From Pseudomonas helleri (GTDB lineage Bacteria > Pseudomonadota > Gammaproteobacteria > Pseudomonadales > Pseudomonadaceae): a DNA stretch of 64,000 nucleotides. The stretch covers positions 1-64,000 of the forward strand of contig NZ_WIWC01000014.1 of the NCBI RefSeq assembly GCF_009600315.1, given 5' to 3'. The position numbers were made by a program, and so were the translations under genes. Every line of letters begins with the position of its first letter. The stretch's first letter is position 1. The notes under the pieces are model-generated. The model made no database searches, was not told where the DNA came from, and worked only from the letters and a program-made list of their open reading frames with translations. Below, piece by piece: positions 25,253 through 33,816 of this stretch.

Positions 25253-26938
25253 ATGTATACAGTCGGAAGTTATTTAGCCGCACGCCTTTCGCAAATCGGT
25301 CTCAAACACCATTTCGCGGTGGCGGGTGACTATAACCTCGCACTACTCGACCAGCTACTGAGCAACAAAGACATGGTTCAGGTCTATTGCTCCAATGAGC
25401 TGAACTGCGGTTTCAGCGCTGAAGGTTATGCGCGGGCAAACGGTGCGGCAGCTGCGGTAGTGACCTACAACGTCGGTGCTATATCAGCGTTTGATGCACT
25501 TGCAGGCGCCTACGCGGAAAACCTGCCCGTGATCCTGATCTCGGGCGCACCCAACAGCAATGACAATGGTTCGCAGCACATACTCCACCACACCATCGGC
25601 ACGCATGATTTTACCTACCAACTCGAAATGGCAAAGCGCATCACCTGTGCTGCAGTATCGATTACTTCGGCTATCGATGCGCCAGCACTGATCGATCACG
25701 CCATTCGCTCGGCATTAAGAGCGAGAAAGCCTGCCTATATTGAGATCGCCTGCAATCTCTCGAATCAACCTTGCGCCGCTCCTGGCCCCATAAGTGCAGT
25801 CTTGTGTCCGGAGCCCAGTGACGCTGAGACGCTGGAAGCGGCGGTCAGCGCTGCGGCTGCGTTCATGGCAAGCAAACAAAAACCGGTGATATTGATCGGT
25901 AGCAAATTGCGCGCTGCAGGCGCCGAGAGTGCAGCGGTAGACCTTGCCAATGCCCTTGGTTGTGCAGTAGTCGTCATGGCCGCCGCCAAAAGTTTTTTCC
26001 CCGAGGATCACCCGCAATTTGCCGGCATTTATTGGGGTGAGGTGAGTTCGCCGGGAGCGCGCGAGATCGTCGATTGGGCCGATGGCGTGGTCGCAATCGG
26101 GACAGTGCTAAATGACTACGCAACAGTGGGTTGGACAGCTATACCTGCTGGCGCAAACGTGCTCAACGCCGACATCGAGCGCGCCTATTTCGAAGGTCAC
26201 GATTTCGGTCGCATCCACCTGCGCGATTTTCTTTCGGCATTGGCCAAGAAGGTCGTGAAACGTGATTCAACCAGAGTCGAGTATGAGCGCCAGCGACCAC
26301 AGCCGACTGTCCAAAAGGCAGCAGACCCCAGCGCCAGGCTTATGCGTGCGGAAATTGTGCGGCAGTTGGGCCCGATGGTTAATGCCCAGACGACCGTCTT
26401 TGCTGAAACTGGCGATTCGTGGTTCAACGGGATGAAACTGGCCTTACCTGGCGGCGCGCGTTTTGAGATTGAAATGCAATGGGGGCATATCGGTTGGTCG
26501 GTGCCATCTTCCTTTGGGTATGCGGTCGGCGCGCCCAAGCGGCGCGTCATAACACTTGTCGGCGACGGGTCATTCCAGCTGACAGCGCAGGAAGTGGCGC
26601 AAATGATCCGACGCAAGCTACCTGTGATCATTTTCTTGATCAATAACAGTGGCTATACGATTGAGGTCGAAATCCACGACGGCCCCTATAACAATATTAA
26701 GAATTGGGACTACGCGGGTCTCATTGATGCCTTCAATGCAAAAGATGGTAAAGGTCGGGGCCTTCGAGCCACCACAGGCGGCGAACTGGCGAAGGCCATT
26801 GAGACAGCGCTCGCCAACAGTGACGGACCTACTCTGATCGAATGCGTCATAGAACGGGACGACTGCTCGCCCGAATTGCTGTCTTGGGGCCATCAGGTTG
26901 CGATTGCAAACGCCCGTCCACCCATGCCTGACCGCTGA
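25253..26938 (+). CDS. pdc: Pyruvate decarboxylase (TPP-dependent), Zymomonas type
   Basis: 561 residues. Catalyses pyruvate to acetaldehyde plus CO2, using thiamine diphosphate and Mg2+. The sequence follows Zymomonas mobilis PDC closely from end to end ([62 protein letters not shown]). All catalytic positions are present: Asp26, Glu49, His112-His113 and Glu471 (Zymomonas D27, E50, H113, H114, E473), with the TPP motif GDGS at 437-440 and NN before GYTIEV. Indolepyruvate and phenylpyruvate decarboxylases share the fold but not this wording. It stands alone, with a hairpin behind it, between pelG and ssrA. No alcohol dehydrogenase lies beside it; acetaldehyde could feed chromosomal enzymes. 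Such enzymes are rare in bacteria, so transfer is likely. Confidence 0.9.
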   Translation: MYTVGSYLAARLSQIGLKHHFAVAGDYNLALLDQLLSNKDMVQVYCSNELNCGFSAEGYARANGAAAAVVTYNVGAISAFDALAGAYAENLPVILISGAPNSNDNGSQHILHHTIGTHDFTYQLEMAKRITCAAVSITSAIDAPALIDHAIRSALRARKPAYIEIACNLSNQPCAAPGPISAVLCPEPSDAETLEAAVSAAAAFMASKQKPVILIGSKLRAAGAESAAVDLANALGCAVVVMAAAKSFFPEDHPQFAGIYWGEVSSPGAREIVDWADGVVAIGTVLNDYATVGWTAIPAGANVLNADIERAYFEGHDFGRIHLRDFLSALAKKVVKRDSTRVEYERQRPQPTVQKAADPSARLMRAEIVRQLGPMVNAQTTVFAETGDSWFNGMKLALPGGARFEIEMQWGHIGWSVPSSFGYAVGAPKRRVITLVGDGSFQLTAQEVAQMIRRKLPVIIFLINNSGYTIEVEIHDGPYNNIKNWDYAGLIDAFNAKDGKGRGLRATTGGELAKAIETALANSDGPTLIECVIERDDCSPELLSWGHQVAIANARPPMPDR

Positions 26939-27026
26939 GATACACAGCGTTTGTGCGCGTCGTCATAGCGAACTTGCGTAGTCGACGTATGCAAAGCCCC
27001 ACGCTGCAAAAAAGAGCAATCCATTG

Positions 27027-27064
27027 CCTACATAGTGGCTACGAGTCGAGTAGCCCTATGTAGG
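27027..27064 (+). terminator. Large hairpin after pdc
   Basis: CCTACATAG-T-GGCTAC, loop GAGTCGA, GTAGCC-CTATGTAGG: a 15-bp stem with one bulged T, 88 bases after the pdc stop. No T-run, so it could be a terminator, mRNA stabiliser or a site left by a mobile element. Confidence 0.5.
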
Positions 27065-27088
27065 TTGTGGCGAACAGGCCCTGGGATC

Positions 27089-27152
27089 AGGTGGGAAAAC
27101 GCGGGCAATAAAAAAGCCGTAAAGCTTCGATTTCTCTAGGCTTTACGGCTTT
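27089..27152 (-). terminator. ssrA terminator; right copy of the direct repeat
   Basis: Stem AAAGCCGTAAAGC / GCTTTACGGCTTT (27113-27125, 27140-27152); read leftward it is followed by TTTTTTATTG, about 25 bases beyond the tmRNA 3' end. It is the intrinsic terminator of ssrA. A near copy lies at 10996-11058. Confidence 0.85.
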
Positions 27153-27177
27153 TCTGGGTCTTCCCGGGAAGACAAAT

Positions 27178-27569
27178 TGGTGGAGCCGGGGGGATTTGAA
27201 CCCCCGTCCGCCAGTACTCCGCTGTCGGTACTACATGCTTAGCCGTATCTATTAAGTTAACCCTCAGCGACCCGAAGGGCAGGGTGCTTTGGGCGAGTTG
27301 TGTAAGTTTTAGCCGCTTCGTCCACAACGTACTGCACGGCGATCCTGTTCTATATGACAATCACTTCAGGTTTACAGGCATCCCCTAGTGATTGCTGGAC
27401 CCGAAGGTACCAGGAGGATGGCTAAGGCAGCTTACGCTGCGAGAGCTTGACCCTCGTAGGTTTCGTCATTGGCAACTATAGAAAGTTGCAACAGTGGATT
27501 TACGAGTTCTGTTACCAACTCGGCATGCACCTAGAGTTTCGCAACCGGCGTCGAATCCTAAACGGCCCC
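27178..27569 (-). ncRNA. ssrA: tmRNA (transfer-messenger RNA)
   Basis: About 392 nt. Read on the minus strand it begins GGGGCCGTTTAGGATTCGAC and ends CCCCCCGGCTCCACCA, the tRNA-like halves that pair to form the alanyl acceptor. The tag reading frame at 27473-27432 encodes ANDETYEGQALAA and a TAA. tmRNA with SmpB rescues stalled ribosomes and tags the truncated protein for proteolysis. smpB is present at 37.6-38.1 kb. The 3' end faces the pdc gene; ssrA 3' ends are common integration sites for islands. Confidence 0.95.
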
Positions 27570-27645
27570 AGTGCTTGCTGTATGTAACCAGCAAGCTGCG
27601 CAGTCTACGCCTAACCCATGCTAAAGGGCAACCTTGTAGAAGGTT

Positions 27646-27939
27646 TTAGCCTTGACCACCTTTGTTGATATTTTGAAGCTTTTGAAGCACTTGGCTGGTC
27701 ACGTCAATGCACTCTTTGCTTTTGCCGCTTTCGTGATAAGCCTTGGCCTTGGCAATTTCCTTCTGGAGATTGGTGTCGGTGTTTTCACTCGTTTGACCAG
27801 ACGTTGCCATTGCATCATTAATCTTTGCCAAATTGATGGCGCACAAATCACCTTTCGCGGGAACATCTGTGGCCGCAAATACCGGAGAAGCCAACATCGC
27901 AGCGCAAATGAACAAACCAGCAAATGCGGAACGTTTCAT
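27646..27939 (-). CDS. Small secreted hypothetical protein
   Basis: 97 residues. Clear signal peptide (KRSAFAGLFICAAMLASPVFA, cleavage before ATD), leaving a mature helical domain of about 75 residues with two cysteines (in DLCAIN and KECIDV) that may form a disulphide. A GGAG ribosome-binding site lies nine bases before the ATG. Its stop is 76 bases from the tmRNA 5' end, so its transcript would run towards ssrA. I recall similar small proteins in other Pseudomonas genomes but no function. Confidence 0.75.
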   Translation of the reverse strand: MKRSAFAGLFICAAMLASPVFAATDVPAKGDLCAINLAKINDAMATSGQTSENTDTNLQKEIAKAKAYHESGKSKECIDVTSQVLQKLQNINKGGQG

Positions 27940-28485
27940 AGGGGAAAACTCCTTGTGCTCATGATAGGCCCGGTTTCTCCAGGCTCGGTTATATGCCCCG
28001 GATACGGGGCCTTAAGCCTATTGACTATAGCCGGGATCAGGAGTTCTGCTCTCATTGAGCCATCATTGAGGATTATTTTTTGCGCCCTAAAACAGGGCAA
28101 ATACTGAGGCCTTTTGCGCAGCCGTTTTCGGCAACGAGGATGAGGGCGAGCCTTAAAATCAGCCGTTTCGTACGACGAGTCGCTTTCCATCTGGTGAAAC
28201 TTCCGAGAAACTCCCGTTCGCTTGTGCCAGTTCATTTCGGGGCATAGTCTCGGCCCATCGCTGCTCATCAGCGGTCGGGTTTAGTCGCCCGGATTGCCAT
28301 CTGGCGCATCAGCGCCACCCTCCGTGAGGCGCTTTTTTTCGGCCCCGCGTTATGGTGGCCGTGCGCAGGGCGCCTTTGGGCGCGCCGGTTTCCAGATGCA
28401 CCGGTCGACTAACCTGCGTACGGCTGCCACCCATTCGTTTAGTCGCGAGCAATGGCAGCTCCTTGAATGCATCTGGAGTTACGAC
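27940..28485. other. Gene-free region with DUF6124 leader
   Basis: About 545 bp. The left half holds the promoter of the leftward secreted-protein gene and a hairpin GCCCCG / CGGGGC near 27994-28009. The right half (about 28270-28485) is a structured leader of the rightward gene. No convincing ORF lies in between. Confidence 0.5.
28303..28339 (+). promoter_or_regulatory. Attenuator-like leader element
   Basis: AGCGCC (28311-28316) can pair either with GGCGC just upstream (28303-28307) or with GGCGCT downstream (28328-28333), the latter followed by T7 (28333-28339). The two helices exclude each other, as in transcription attenuation, and lie about 150 bases before the DUF6124-like start. Confidence 0.5.
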
Positions 28486-28836
28486 ATGAAAAAAATCACC
28501 CCCGATCCACCTGTGTTTGCCCCGCAGGCTGCTGCTCCGTGTGTTGCACAGTTATTGGACCGTGCCGCCGCCAATCGCGCCCTTGATTATTACTTGCTCG
28601 ACTTTAAGCCTCCACGGCAGGTGGCCACGGTCACGTATGCCATTCCCGACAGTGTCGATTTAGAAGCGGCTTTGGCCCAAGCGTCAGACTTGTTGCGCTG
28701 CGCGGGTGCTTCGGCCAGTGAGGCGGGGAAGGGTTTGAGCGGGTTGCAGCGCGACCTGGTGTTGTCGGTGACGCATTTGGTGGAGCTGGCCAAGGCGTAT
28801 GTCGATAAATCGCTGGACGGTTTGATAACGCACTGA
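28486..28836 (+). CDS. DUF6124/DUF3077-like small Pseudomonas protein
   Basis: 116 residues from ATG 28486 with a GGAG ribosome-binding site; the frame runs further upstream through the leader, but that part is not protein-like. The N-terminus MKKITPDPP, then a run of predicted helices ending YVDKSLDGLI, is the pattern I recall for the DUF6124/DUF3077 group, which occurs in many copies across Pseudomonas and has no known function. Expression is probably controlled by the structured leader upstream. It converges on the dld gene with about 56 bp between stops. Confidence 0.7.
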   Translation: MKKITPDPPVFAPQAAAPCVAQLLDRAAANRALDYYLLDFKPPRQVATVTYAIPDSVDLEAALAQASDLLRCAGASASEAGKGLSGLQRDLVLSVTHLVELAKAYVDKSLDGLITH

Positions 28837-28892
28837 TGCAGCACGCGCCTGCTTGGCGACAGGCGCGTCAAACCTCTCGATGTGGCAGCCCC

Positions 28893-31691
28893 TTAACGCG
28901 TTACCCGATCCACCAGGTAGACCAGCCCGTGATAATCAATGCCGCCGTGTTGGCTCAGGCCAATCTCACAGGTACGGCTGGTGGAGATGCCTTCGCTGCA
29001 CTCCTTAACCGCATCTTTCAATGTGCGCAGTGAATGCGCATTCAGTTCCGGCGTGGTGAAGCCTTTATCACCGGCAAAGCCGCAACAATGAATCCCTTCG
29101 GGTATGACCACGTGCGTGCTGCACAACCGCGCAATGTCGATCAACGCCTGACTTTCGCCCAGATGCTGGGTGCTGCAGGTGACATGCACGGCAATCGGTG
29201 CGGTTTGGGGGGTGAATGTCAACTTATCCACAAGGTGCGTACGAATGAAACGCACCGGGTCGTACAGATCAAGGCGCGATTCACCGAGGTCTTGCACCAA
29301 ACGCAAGGTGCAGGGGCTGGTGTCGCAATAGATCGGGTCAAGTCCGCCACGGCTGGCGTGCAGCAGGGCGCCGATCAACTCCTGACGTTTGTGCTCAGCT
29401 TGCTCGGTGTAGCCTTTGGAGGCGAATGGCTGGCCGCAGCACAAACTGTCCATGTGCTCGGGGAAAACCACTTGGTAACCGGCTTTTTCCAGCAGACCAC
29501 GGGTTTTGTCCAGCAACGACATTTGCTCTTTGTCGCCCGCCGCCGGGCCCATCACGCGCGACACGCAGGCTGCCAGATACACCACGCGTGGCCGTGCATC
29601 TTTAACCGGTGGGGTAAAGCGAATCGCCCGCTCAGGCTGCGGCATGGCATTGGTCCATAACGGCACGCGGCCTTTGCTGGCTTTGGTCAATGCCGACGAG
29701 ATCTTCGCCAGACGCGGCGCGCCCAACATCATGCGCGCACCATTGGCTACATGCAGGGTGAAGCGTGCACCTTGCAGCGTGGTAGCAAAGTGATTGCCCA
29801 GCCAATCGGCGGTTTTGAGGTGACTGGCGTCGCGGGCGCGCAGTTTCTTGACCAACTCCCCTGTATTGATGCCGACCGGGCAGCGCTGGGCGCATAACCC
29901 GGTTGCCGCGCAGGTATCAATGCCCTGGTAGGCGTAGGCTTCTTCCAGTTCTCGGGTGTCCACACCGGCGCGCTTTTTCGCCTGAATATCACGCCAGATC
30001 ACGATGCGCTGGCGCGGGCTGAGGGTCAGCCCTTTGGACGGGCACACCGGCTCGCAGAAACCGCATTCAATGCACTTGTCCACAATCTCGTCCGCCGCTG
30101 GCATCGGCTTGAGGTGTTTGAGGTGGATGTGCGGGTCTTCACTGAGCACCACGTCGGGGTTGAGAATGCCTTGCGGGTCAAGCAGGCGTTTGAGTGCCCA
30201 CATCAATTGGTAGGCGTCGCTGCCCCATTCCAGCTCAACAAAGGGGGCCATGTTGCGCCCGGTGCCGTGTTCGGCCTTGAGCGAACCGCCGAACTCCACG
30301 GCCACCAGTTGCGCCACATCGTCCATAAACGCCTGGTAACGGGCCACTTCTTCGGGGTTGTTGAACCCTTGGGTGAAGACAAAGTGCAAATTGCCTTCGA
30401 GCGCGTGGCCGAACAGGATCGCTTCGTCATAGTGGTGTTTTTCGAACAGCCCGATCAGGCGATTGACACCGATGGCCAGTTGTTCCACCGGGAAGGTCAC
30501 GTCTTCGATGATGACGGTCGTACCGGTCTTACGCACCGCGCCGACGGCTGGAAAGGTGTCTTTGCGGATGGCCCACAGCTTGGCGTTTTCTTTCGGGTCT
30601 TCAGTGAAGTCGACTTGCTTCTCAACCGGGAAACTGGCCAGTGAGGCCATGATGTGCGCCAGTTGTTCGTGCAATAAGGTCTGAGTGGCGGCGCGGGATT
30701 CGATCAGCAGGGCGCAGGCATTGGCCGACAATTGCTGTACGAAAGCCGGCATCCCGGGTTTGTCCTGCACCGAGCGCAGGCTACGCCGGTCCAGCAATTC
30801 GACGGCAGACACCGGTTGGCTTTTGAGGACGGTCACGGCGTTGCAGCAGGTTTCGACGTCGGGGAAGACAATCAGTGCCGAGGCTTTGTTCGGGTGATCA
30901 ATCACAGTGTCGTAAGTCACCGAACTGATAAAACCCAGTGTGCCTTCGGACCCCACCAACAAATGGCTGAGAATATCCAGCGGCTCGTCAAAATCCACAA
31001 GGGCGTTGAGTGACAGGCCAGTGGTGTTTTTCAGACGGTATTTATGGCGAATTTTGGCCGCCAGTTCGGCGTTGGCGCGGGTTTCTCGGGCTAACGTCCC
31101 AAGCTGATCGAGCAGTGCGCTCTGGCTTTGGCGAAAGGCCGCGACGCTGGCCGCGTCTTCGGTGTCGACACGGGTGCCGTCGGCCAATACCACGCGCATG
31201 CCGGCCAGGGTGTGATAGGTGTTTTGCGCCGTACCGCAGCACATGCCGCTGGCATTGTTGGCGACGATGCCGCCGATTTTGCAGGCGTTGATCGAGGCCG
31301 GGTCAGGGCCGATCTTGCGTCCAAAGGGCGCCAGCCAGGCATTGGCCTGCGCGCCGATCACGCCAGGTTGCAGGCGGATTTGCGTGCCCTGGCCACGAAT
31401 TTCTTTGCCGTTCCAGTTGTCGCCCAGCACGATCAGTACGGAGTCACTGATGGCTTGGCCCGACAGGCTGGTGCCTGCGGCACGAAAGGTCACCGACACC
31501 TGATCGCGTCGCGCAAGGTGCAGCAGTTCGACCACTTCGTCCTCAGACTCGACGCGAATCACCAGCTTGGGGATCAGCCGATAAAAGCTGGCGTCTGTGC
31601 CGAAGGCCAGTGTCGACAGCGCATCGGTAAAGCGGCGGTCTGGCGGGATCAGCCGTTCGGCGTCACGCACAAAGGCAGCGGGCAGGCTCAT
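28893..31691 (-). CDS. dld: Quinone-dependent D-lactate dehydrogenase, FAD and Fe-S (Dld-II)
   Basis: 932 residues from ATG 31691 (GGAGG site, ATGA overlap with lutC); the longer open frame upstream is antisense wording within lutC. N-terminal FAD-binding PCMH domain (TFRAAGTSLSGQAISD, KIGGIVANNASGM), FAD-oxidase C domain (GHALEGNLHFV, EHGTGRNMAPF), two ferredoxin-type 4Fe-4S sites (CIECGFCEPVCP and CAATGLCAQRCPVG) and C-terminal CCG-type cysteine domains (MDSLCCGQPF, GIHCCGFAGDKG). It oxidises D-lactate to pyruvate and passes electrons to the respiratory chain. Last gene of lldP-lutABC-dld. The assignment to D-lactate rather than glycolate rests on the neighbours. Confidence 0.9.
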   Translation of the reverse strand: MSLPAAFVRDAERLIPPDRRFTDALSTLAFGTDASFYRLIPKLVIRVESEDEVVELLHLARRDQVSVTFRAAGTSLSGQAISDSVLIVLGDNWNGKEIRGQGTQIRLQPGVIGAQANAWLAPFGRKIGPDPASINACKIGGIVANNASGMCCGTAQNTYHTLAGMRVVLADGTRVDTEDAASVAAFRQSQSALLDQLGTLARETRANAELAAKIRHKYRLKNTTGLSLNALVDFDEPLDILSHLLVGSEGTLGFISSVTYDTVIDHPNKASALIVFPDVETCCNAVTVLKSQPVSAVELLDRRSLRSVQDKPGMPAFVQQLSANACALLIESRAATQTLLHEQLAHIMASLASFPVEKQVDFTEDPKENAKLWAIRKDTFPAVGAVRKTGTTVIIEDVTFPVEQLAIGVNRLIGLFEKHHYDEAILFGHALEGNLHFVFTQGFNNPEEVARYQAFMDDVAQLVAVEFGGSLKAEHGTGRNMAPFVELEWGSDAYQLMWALKRLLDPQGILNPDVVLSEDPHIHLKHLKPMPAADEIVDKCIECGFCEPVCPSKGLTLSPRQRIVIWRDIQAKKRAGVDTRELEEAYAYQGIDTCAATGLCAQRCPVGINTGELVKKLRARDASHLKTADWLGNHFATTLQGARFTLHVANGARMMLGAPRLAKISSALTKASKGRVPLWTNAMPQPERAIRFTPPVKDARPRVVYLAACVSRVMGPAAGDKEQMSLLDKTRGLLEKAGYQVVFPEHMDSLCCGQPFASKGYTEQAEHKRQELIGALLHASRGGLDPIYCDTSPCTLRLVQDLGESRLDLYDPVRFIRTHLVDKLTFTPQTAPIAVHVTCSTQHLGESQALIDIARLCSTHVVIPEGIHCCGFAGDKGFTTPELNAHSLRTLKDAVKECSEGISTSRTCEIGLSQHGGIDYHGLVYLVDRVTR

Positions 31692-32359
31692 GCGTCCTCC
31701 AGAATCAAAACCACCAGATCTTTCGGGCCGTGGGCGCCGTATGCCAGTACTTGTTCGATGTCGGCGGTTTTCGACGGGCCGGACACCAGCAGTGCATTGG
31801 TTGGCATGCCTGCGGTCCAGTTCATCTCCCGTTGCACTTGATAGAAGTTGTCGCGGATTTGACTGGCCTTGAGCAGGGCGAAATGCACCGGCGGAACCAG
31901 ACTCATCAGGCGCGGTTCTTCGGGTGTCGGCCACAGAATCAGGCTGCCGGTCGCGGCAATAGCGCCCAAGGTGGTGGTCAGGCTGGCCGGGGTGTCGTTG
32001 AACAACTCGGCTTTCCATTCTTCGACCGGGCGGTCGTAGGCTTTAAGTGCGGGCAATGCGGGATGTTGCGCCCAGTGCGCGGCGACTTTTTGCCCATGTG
32101 GGGTGGTTGGGGCAATCAGCAGGCTGGGCAGTTGCCGGTCGGTAACCAGTTGCGCCAGTAGCGCGGGCCAGTCCTGTTCGGTGCTGAGGTGGATTTCGGT
32201 GTGCACCGCTTCCATCAATTTGCGCAGTTGTGGGATGCGCTGCTCGGCGCTGTAAGTCCATGGCTCAGTGACCAGCACTTCGTCAAAGTTGTCCGCCACG
32301 GGTGTGGTGCCTGTCAGGCTATTACGCAATTTATTCAGGATATTTTGCTTAGCGCTCAT
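31688..32359 (-). CDS. lutC: LutC, LUD-domain subunit of L-lactate dehydrogenase complex
   Basis: 223 residues, a single LUD domain ending with the signature SGPSKTADIEQVLAYGAHGPK-type stretch near residues 193-212. LutA, LutB and LutC together oxidise L-lactate to pyruvate. Starts and stops overlap its neighbours (ATGA with lutB and with dld), so the four genes are one translationally coupled unit. Confidence 0.92.
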   Translation of the reverse strand: MSAKQNILNKLRNSLTGTTPVADNFDEVLVTEPWTYSAEQRIPQLRKLMEAVHTEIHLSTEQDWPALLAQLVTDRQLPSLLIAPTTPHGQKVAAHWAQHPALPALKAYDRPVEEWKAELFNDTPASLTTTLGAIAATGSLILWPTPEEPRLMSLVPPVHFALLKASQIRDNFYQVQREMNWTAGMPTNALLVSGPSKTADIEQVLAYGAHGPKDLVVLILEDA

Positions 32360-33816
32360 CGCGGGTCTCCCGACTTCTTCGCCAAATGTTCACGGGCCAT
32401 GTCGTGCAACGAACGGGCGGCGGGTTTAGGTGCGCTGTGGTTTTGCGTCCAAGGGCCGACCTTGCTCGGCGTCAGTGCGCGCAAGCGAGTGGCAGCCTTG
32501 AGGAAGACGCGATACAGGGCGGGCGAGCTGTTGAGCTTGGCCCACATGTTCCAGATCAGGCGCTCTTTGCGTGAGTACTTGCTGCCTTGACCGCGCATGA
32601 TGCGGGGTACGGTGTCGGGCGATTTGACGTTTTCTTCGCGCAGGCGGCGCAGCAGTGCCGGGATCGGAATTTTTACCGGGCACACTTCGCCGCACGCGCC
32701 GCACAGTGAGGAAGCGCTTGGGTGATCCGGTACTTTGTTCAGGCCCACCATGTGCGGCGTGATGATGGCGCCAATCGGACCGGGGTAAACCTCGCCGTAG
32801 GCATGGCCGCCGATACGGGTGTACACCGGGCAGTGGTTCATGCAGGCGCCGCAGCGAATGCAATTGAGGGTCTGGCGCAATTCGCTGTCGGCAAATGCCT
32901 GGCTGCGGCCGTTGTCGAGCAGCACCAGATGCACTTCTTCGGGGCCGTCCAGCTCGCCGGGTTTGCGCGGGCCGGAGATCATATTGACGTAGGTGGTAAT
33001 CGGCTGGCCGAGGGCTGAGCGGGTCAGCAGTGATACCAGCGGCACGACATCGCGCAGATTTTCGACGACTTTTTCGATGCCGGTGACGGCGATATGCACA
33101 GGCGGCACAGTGGTCGACATGCGGCCATTGCCTTCATTCTCGACCAGCAGCAGGGTGCCGGTTTCGGCCACGGCGAAGTTGACACCGGACACGCCGATGT
33201 CGGCTTCGAAGAATTTCTGCCGCAGTACACGGCGGCCAATCTGGATCAGTTGGTCGACGTCTTTGGTGTACTCGACGCCGAGTTTTTCGTGAAACAAATC
33301 GGCCACTTGCCCGGCGTTCTTGTGGATGGCGGGCATGATGATGTGGGACGGTTTTTCGTTATCGAGCTGAACGATGTACTCGCCCATGTCGGATTCCAGG
33401 CATTCAATGCCTTGGGCGCCGAGCACGTGGTTCATCTCCATCTCTTCGCTGACCATCGACTTGCCTTTGATCACCTGTTTGGCGGCGCGGCGACGAGCGA
33501 TGGACATGACGATTTCATTGGCTTCTTCAACGGTCTCTGCCCAATGCACCTGCACGCCATTGCGGGTCAGGTTAGCTTCCAGTCGCTCCAGCAAGTCGGG
33601 CAGTTTGGACAAGGCGCGGGCGCGGATAGCGTTGCCCAGTGCGCGCAAATGCTCGCGCTCATGGGCGTCGCTGAAGGCCACGGCGCGCTTGGTCATCAGA
33701 GAGTCCATGGCGCTGCGAAAGTTGTTTCGCAATTGCGGGTCGGCTAACGCCTCATGGGCGCGCTCGCGGAAGTCTTCTTCCACGGCAACGGTAGAAATCA
33801 GTGTGCTGGTGCTCAT
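32356..33816 (-). CDS. lutB: LutB, iron-sulfur subunit of L-lactate dehydrogenase complex
   Basis: 486 residues. N-terminal LUD domain (KSMVSEEMEMNHVL, VAETGTLLLVENEGNGRM) and a C-terminal ferredoxin-like region with two 4Fe-4S motifs: CIRCGACMNHCPVY and LCGACGEVCPVKIP. These are thought to carry electrons from lactate to quinone. The ATG overlaps the lutA stop and the stop overlaps the lutC start. Confidence 0.94.
   Translation of the reverse strand: MSTSTLISTVAVEEDFRERAHEALADPQLRNNFRSAMDSLMTKRAVAFSDAHEREHLRALGNAIRARALSKLPDLLERLEANLTRNGVQVHWAETVEEANEIVMSIARRRAAKQVIKGKSMVSEEMEMNHVLGAQGIECLESDMGEYIVQLDNEKPSHIIMPAIHKNAGQVADLFHEKLGVEYTKDVDQLIQIGRRVLRQKFFEADIGVSGVNFAVAETGTLLLVENEGNGRMSTTVPPVHIAVTGIEKVVENLRDVVPLVSLLTRSALGQPITTYVNMISGPRKPGELDGPEEVHLVLLDNGRSQAFADSELRQTLNCIRCGACMNHCPVYTRIGGHAYGEVYPGPIGAIITPHMVGLNKVPDHPSASSLCGACGEVCPVKIPIPALLRRLREENVKSPDTVPRIMRGQGSKYSRKERLIWNMWAKLNSSPALYRVFLKAATRLRALTPSKVGPWTQNHSAPKPAARSLHDMAREHLAKKSGDPR

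Noticed and set aside
31692..32018. N-terminal extension of dld
   Set aside because: This part is antisense-frame wording across lutC; the ATG at 31691 has a GGAGG site and overlaps the lutC stop as expected.
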